From NCBI GenBank assembly GCA_937885475.1, contig CAKZZR010000222.1, positions 1 to 16,335 of the forward strand: a stretch of 16,335 nt of DNA, read 5' to 3'. The notes below the pieces were generated by a model that saw nothing but the letters and a program-made list of their open reading frames with translations, searched no databases and had not been told where the DNA came from. The position numbers and the translations under genes were made by a program. This DNA is from an uncultured Treponema sp. Lineage in GTDB: Bacteria; Spirochaetota; Spirochaetia; Treponematales; Treponemataceae. Shown here piece after piece: positions 12,672-16,335 of the stretch (position 1 is the stretch's first letter; every line of letters begins with the position of its first letter).

Positions 12672-12747
12672 AAACTCGCAGCCAGTTTTTACTTGCATGA
12701 ATTTATATTTTTGCATTGTTGTTTTCATGCTGAAGCTCTAAGTCTGT

Positions 12748-12769
12748 AAGAAAGTTCTTTCTTTTTTTT
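12748..12769 (+). terminator. Candidate terminator of the phosphatase–STAS operon
   Basis: AAGAAA (12748–12753) and TTTCTT (12758–12763) form a 6-bp stem with a GTTC loop. T runs unbroken from 12762 to 12769. The long T-run favours termination, but the almost entirely A/T stem is weak. It lies about 76 nt after the STAS stop. An earlier 7-bp inverted repeat (12695–12701 with 12724–12730) has no T-run. Confidence 0.5.
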
Positions 12770-12797
12770 AGATTTAGCGCTAAACTAAACGTATATT
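12767..12797 (+). promoter_or_regulatory. Candidate promoter of the GH31 gene
   Basis: TTTAGA (12767–12772) and TATATT (12792–12797) match the -35 and -10 consensus at four and five positions, with a 19-nt spacer. The predicted start is near 12804, close to the Shine-Dalgarno GGTGAGG (12803–12809). The hexamers are modest, but the palindrome in the spacer supports a regulated promoter. Confidence 0.35.
12773..12784 (+). promoter_or_regulatory. Candidate LacI-family operator upstream of GH31
   Basis: TTTAGCGCTAAA is a perfect 12-bp palindrome with a central CG step, the form typical of LacI/GalR-family operators in front of sugar-use genes. It sits in the spacer between the candidate -35 and -10 elements, where a repressor would block initiation. 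No regulator gene is seen in the window. Confidence 0.5.
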
Positions 12798-12814
12798 CTT
12801 TTGGTGAGGTTTTT

Positions 12815-14812
12815 ATGGTTTGTAAATATAGGTTCGGGCGGCCGTTTGACACGGAATCTGTCGTGGCATTTCCAAAGGACGGCTCGGTTTTTGTGGACAA
12901 GGCTTCGCTGTTTCCGTTCGGAACGCTTTCTGTGCAGGATGGAATTGTTTTTGAGTATGTGCTTAAAGATTCTGACAGGATTTTTGGTCTTGGTGAGACT
13001 ATGGGCGGAATCAACAAGCGCGGAAAAAGGTACGAAAGCTGGTGCAGCGATGACCCGCATCATACGGAGGAAAAAAAGTCTCTTTACGGCGCGCATAACT
13101 TCATCGTGGTTCATTCTGAAGAGGACAAAAGGACGTTCGGCCTTTATTTTGACTACCCGGGCCGGCTTTGCATTGATGCGTCCTGCACCCGGTTTGATGT
13201 TCTTACTGTGTCTGCCGAGGAGCCTCATGCGGACGTGTATGTAATCACGCCGGATGAGGGCACGGATAAGGCAGTTCTTTCTGTTGTGGAGCAGTTCAGG
13301 GCGATGATTGGAAAAAGCTACGTGCCTCCGCTCTGGGCGTTCGGCTTTATGCAGAGCCGCTGGGGCTACGGAAAAGAGGAGGACCTTGAGCGCGTTTACG
13401 AGAACCACAGGAAGCTTGGGATTCCGCTGGATGCAATCTTTTTGGACATTGATTATATGGACGGCTTCCGCGATTTTACCGTTAACAAGGAAAACTTTTC
13501 TGATTTCAAGGGCGCGGTAAAAAAACTGAGGGAAAAGGACGTTCACGTGGTGCCAATAATTGATGCGGGAATCAAGGCGGAGGAAAATTCCGAACTGGAC
13601 CGCGAGGGCGTTTCTTCCGGGTTTTTCTGCAAAAAGGCTGACGGAAAGCCTTTTTCAGCCGGTGTCTGGCCGGGGCTTTCGCATTTCACGGATTTTTTGA
13701 ACCCGGCTGCGCGAAAATGGTTCGGTGAGAAATATTCTGGTCTTGTGGAAAGCGGAGTGGACGGCTTTTGGAACGACATGAACGAGCCAGCGCTTTTTTA
13801 TTCAGAGGACGGAATAAAGGCGGGTTATGAAAAGCTAAAGCGCATGATAGGCGACGAGAACCCCAACGTGTACAGCACCTGGGACGTGAAGAACGTCGTG
13901 CTTAATCTTCAGAACAATCTTGACGACTACAAAAGCTTCTATCACCGCGTGCCTGAAAAGGTGGCCGGTGCCCTTGCCGAGTGTACTGAGAACGGAATCT
14001 CGCTAGTGCGGCACGACAAGGTTCATAACCTATACGGCTTTAACATGACCAGAGCGGCAAGCGAATACTTCACCAAGGTTGGAAAGGAAATACTGATGAT
14101 TTCTCGAGCCTCGTATATCGGAATGCACCGCTTCAGCGGTATATGGACGGGCGATAACTTTGCCTGGTGGAGCCATATCCTTCTTCTTATAAAGCAGCTC
14201 CCGTCGCTAAACATGTGCGGCTTCTTGTATACCGGGTGCGACCTTGGTGGCTTTGGCTGCGACACAACTCGCGACCTCCTGCTACGATTCCTGAGCGTGG
14301 GAATCTTTACGCCGCTCATGCGGAATCATTCGGCGCTTGGAACGCGCGAGCAGGAATGCTATCAGTTTGAGAAGCCTGAGGACTTCAGGGGAATAATCAG
14401 CCTTCGCTACAGGCTGCTCCCATATCTTTATGAGCTTTTCAAAAAATGCTCCGAAGAAGGAAAGATGTATTTCAAGCCGCTTTCGTTTGACTACCCAGAG
14501 GATAAGATTGCGCCGAGCATCGAGGATCAGCTTATGGTGGGGGATGACCTTATGATTGCCCCTGTGTACGTGCAGAATGCGACCGGGCGCATGGTGTATC
14601 TGCCTGAGGATATGACGTGTGTAACTTGCGCTCTAGGGGAAGGGCTTGACGAAGGCTCGCCTTCCAAAAAGCTTCTTTTAAAGGGAACTCATTATGTTGA
14701 GGTTCCGCTGAATAAAATCGTGTTCTTCATAAAGAAAGGACACAAAATTCCTGTGGCTTCTAGCGCGCTTAACACCGCAAGCCTTGATTTTTCTTCAAAG
14801 GACTGGTGGTAG
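12815..14812 (+). CDS. GH31 family alpha-glycosidase, probably cytoplasmic alpha-glucosidase
   Basis: This 665-residue enzyme should release sugars from alpha-linked substrates with retention. The N-terminal beta-sandwich includes FGLGETMGGINKRGKRYESW (57–76). The barrel carries FLDIDYMDGFRDFTV (209–223). The nucleophile is Asp321 in DGFWNDMNEP, and the acid/base is Asp447 in GIWTGDN, after SRASYIGMHRFS. RNHS at 503–506 is another subsite block. An insertion ending in RHDKVHNLYGFNMTRAA (399–415) recalls bacterial gut alpha-glucosidases. There is no signal peptide, so it likely acts on imported oligosaccharides. The ATG has GAGG 5 nt upstream. Alpha-glucosidase is the likely activity; alpha-xylosidase or another GH31 activity cannot be excluded. 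No transporter for the substrate is in the window. Confidence 0.93.
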   Translation: MVCKYRFGRPFDTESVVAFPKDGSVFVDKASLFPFGTLSVQDGIVFEYVLKDSDRIFGLGETMGGINKRGKRYESWCSDDPHHTEEKKSLYGAHNFIVVHSEEDKRTFGLYFDYPGRLCIDASCTRFDVLTVSAEEPHADVYVITPDEGTDKAVLSVVEQFRAMIGKSYVPPLWAFGFMQSRWGYGKEEDLERVYENHRKLGIPLDAIFLDIDYMDGFRDFTVNKENFSDFKGAVKKLREKDVHVVPIIDAGIKAEENSELDREGVSSGFFCKKADGKPFSAGVWPGLSHFTDFLNPAARKWFGEKYSGLVESGVDGFWNDMNEPALFYSEDGIKAGYEKLKRMIGDENPNVYSTWDVKNVVLNLQNNLDDYKSFYHRVPEKVAGALAECTENGISLVRHDKVHNLYGFNMTRAASEYFTKVGKEILMISRASYIGMHRFSGIWTGDNFAWWSHILLLIKQLPSLNMCGFLYTGCDLGGFGCDTTRDLLLRFLSVGIFTPLMRNHSALGTREQECYQFEKPEDFRGIISLRYRLLPYLYELFKKCSEEGKMYFKPLSFDYPEDKIAPSIEDQLMVGDDLMIAPVYVQNATGRMVYLPEDMTCVTCALGEGLDEGSPSKKLLLKGTHYVEVPLNKIVFFIKKGHKIPVASSALNTASLDFSSKDWW

Positions 14813-14848
14813 TAAGGTTCCGTCTGACTTAGCCGGATAGCTACCCGC

Positions 14849-16219
14849 TCATTCCGTCTTGGTCAGGTTCACAAGCCAGCGCTCTTTTTTGAGCCATAGC
14901 CAGGCGATGAGCGTTTTTGGGATGTCGCTTAGCTTTACGATGGCGTACATTATGTAGGGCGCAAGGTTTGTAAAGAACGTGAGCAGAATCATTCCGCCTG
15001 TAAAAAGAATGTTCGCCACGGTGTCGCATACGGCGCTCATCTTGGTGTCTCCGCCTGCGCGCGAGATGGCGTACTGCGCGTTTATGAGCGCCCACAGCGG
15101 AAGGTAGACGGCGGCGATTATGACAAGGTTACGCGCTATGCGCTGTGCTTCGGGGGTGAGGCTTTTGAACACGATTGGAATCAGAAGCACGGTAAGAAGC
15201 CCTATGCACATGAAAATCGTGCCGAACACCGTTGAGCCAGAGATGAGCCAGTTCTTGTATTTTCTGCTTTCTTCTATATTATTCGCTCCAAGTTCCTGTC
15301 CAAGGATTACGCTTACGCTGGTCACGATTCCGCTGAAGCAGATGAAGAACAGGTTTGCGATTGCAAAACCCGCCGCCATTCCAGAGACGACTTCCGCGCC
15401 GCCACGAGTGTTGTAAAGGGCGTTTGAGATTGTTTCTGAGAGCGCCCAGAAAAGCTCCGAGTATAGGATTCCGCCGCTTTTTCGTGCGATTGAGGCAAAA
15501 ATGCTGAGCCTGATTCTGAAAAGCTCCTTTAGACGGAACACAAAAAGCGGTTTCTTTAAGGAAAGATAGATTATGAAAAGCAGGAGCTCCGTTCCGCGCG
15601 CTATGCAGGTCGCGATTCCGGCTCCACGGACTTCAAGACGAGGTGCGCCAAGATTTCCATAGATAAGAATCCAGTTGAAAATCGTGTTCGTGACTGCCGC
15701 CACGGTTGAAAAAACGAGCGGTGGCCGCACGTCCTCTGTTTCTCGCAGGGAGGAGGCTGCCGCCTGTGCGAACACCATCAGAAGCCAGGAGAGAGCCGCG
15801 GCCCGTGAGTAGCTTTGCGCCTGGTCCAGGATTGGTGCGGCATCCGCGTTTACCGTTACCATTAGGTTGAACACGGCTCGTGGCGTTATGTAGGCGAATG
15901 CAGTGTATGCGGCACCCACTATGAAAAGCACGATTAGCTTGAATTTGAACGCCTGGCGCATTCCTTCGGCATCCTTTGCGCCAAAGAACTGGCTCATGAA
16001 AATTCCGCCCGCCATGCAGATTGAATTTGAGAGAATAAGGAACATGAAATTTATCATTCCGGCGATGTTCACGCCGCTCATCTTTATATCACCAAGCCCC
16101 GAGACCATGAAGTTGTCTATAAGCGACACAAGGCTCTGAATCAGAAGCTGCATCATCACCGGAAGCGCAATGGAAAGCGCCCTCTTGTAGAATGCTGACG
16201 TGCCAAAATATGTGTTCAT
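14849..16219 (-). CDS. MATE-family multidrug/toxin exporter
   Basis: This 456-residue inner-membrane protein has about 12 predicted helices, consistent with MATE transporters, which export organic cations or drugs using Na+ or H+ gradients. Family blocks are FYKRALSIALPVMMQLLIQS (10–29), the middle NTIFNWILIYGNLGAPRLEV (178–197) followed by GAGIAT, and SRAGGDTKMS (386–395), in the expected order. I chose the ATG at 16219 because it gives a normal MATE N-terminus. The frame stays open to 16333, but that extension has no good ribosome site and overlaps a more credible divergent start at 16272. Only a weak GGA precedes 16219. The gene is convergent with GH31, with 36 nt between them and no clear terminator. 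Its substrate is unknown. Confidence 0.92.
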   Translation of the reverse strand: MNTYFGTSAFYKRALSIALPVMMQLLIQSLVSLIDNFMVSGLGDIKMSGVNIAGMINFMFLILSNSICMAGGIFMSQFFGAKDAEGMRQAFKFKLIVLFIVGAAYTAFAYITPRAVFNLMVTVNADAAPILDQAQSYSRAAALSWLLMVFAQAAASSLRETEDVRPPLVFSTVAAVTNTIFNWILIYGNLGAPRLEVRGAGIATCIARGTELLLFIIYLSLKKPLFVFRLKELFRIRLSIFASIARKSGGILYSELFWALSETISNALYNTRGGAEVVSGMAAGFAIANLFFICFSGIVTSVSVILGQELGANNIEESRKYKNWLISGSTVFGTIFMCIGLLTVLLIPIVFKSLTPEAQRIARNLVIIAAVYLPLWALINAQYAISRAGGDTKMSAVCDTVANILFTGGMILLTFFTNLAPYIMYAIVKLSDIPKTLIAWLWLKKERWLVNLTKTE

Positions 16220-16271
16220 TTTTCCATTGTAGACGGCTTTGCGGGTTTTGTCATCATACGGAAGGTACAAC

Positions 16272-16335
16272 ATGGATGCATTCAAGAAGTTCGGCGAGGG
16301 GCAGGAAGGACTTTCACTTGACCGCGCGAACATAA
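16272..16335 (+). CDS. Start of a divergent gene, unknown product, runs off the window
   Basis: An ATG at 16272 follows an excellent Shine-Dalgarno, GGAAGG (16260–16265), with 6-nt spacing. The frame stays open to the edge (MDAFKKFGEGQEGLSLDRAN, then Ile). Its codons (TTC, AAG, GGC, GAC, CGC, AAC) match the other genes here better than the antisense MATE extension does. It would be divergent from the MATE gene with 52 nt between starts. The 21 visible residues do not identify a family. The alternative is that the MATE gene starts further upstream. Confidence 0.5.
   Translation, partial: MDAFKKFGEGQEGLSLDRANI

Noticed and set aside
14813..14848. Shared terminator between the convergent GH31 and MATE genes
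   Set aside because: Only a short imperfect palindrome around TAGCTA, with no T-run on either strand.

Overview
The window is about 16.3 kb of densely coding bacterial chromosome. It most resembles a spirochaete of the Treponema group. That rests on the grpE–dnaK–dnaJ cluster followed by SpoIIE-type phosphatases and a STAS protein (as I recall, T. pallidum also has rsbU/spoIIAA-like genes near grpE–dnaK), a serine-ended lipobox lipoprotein, a small predicted outer-membrane protein, and clean Shine-Dalgarno sites. I could not run a search, so the taxon is an inference. No rRNA, tRNA, CRISPR array, insertion sequence or phage gene is visible.

Left part (1–4129). The 3' end of an unrecognised gene overlaps a RluA-type pseudouridine synthase by 4 nt. 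Convergent to it is a 651-residue coiled-coil lipoprotein with 43-residue internal repeats. The likely terminator of the lipoprotein lies inside the 3' coding end of the pseudouridine synthase. Divergent from the lipoprotein is a small exported, probably outer-membrane beta-barrel protein.

Chaperone part (4200–8547). grpE, dnaK and dnaJ run in order on the + strand and make up the Hsp70 machine: nucleotide exchange factor, Hsp70 and J-protein co-chaperone. No hrcA gene or CIRCE operator is visible. The two gaps (285 and 291 nt) are full of inverted repeats, including REP-like 24–26 nt palindromes and helices that exclude one another. A strong intrinsic terminator lies just before dnaJ, so the three genes are probably not one simple transcript.

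Signalling part (8609–12671). Two membrane-anchored SpoIIE/PP2C-type serine phosphatases and a STAS-domain protein form a tight operon (1-nt gap, then 1-nt overlap) behind an extended -10 promoter that overlaps a palindrome. This looks like a partner-switching module, but the STAS protein has Ala-Ala-Ala where the phosphorylatable Asp-Ser-Ser-Gly motif is expected. The second phosphatase has Glu in place of a metal-binding Asp. No partner kinase is encoded here. This is the most unusual system in the window.

Right part (12748–16335). A cytoplasmic GH31 alpha-glycosidase follows, with a perfect 12-bp palindrome of LacI-family style in its promoter region. A MATE-family exporter is convergent to it. 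At the edge, a gene divergent from the MATE gene appears to start at 16272 and leaves the window.
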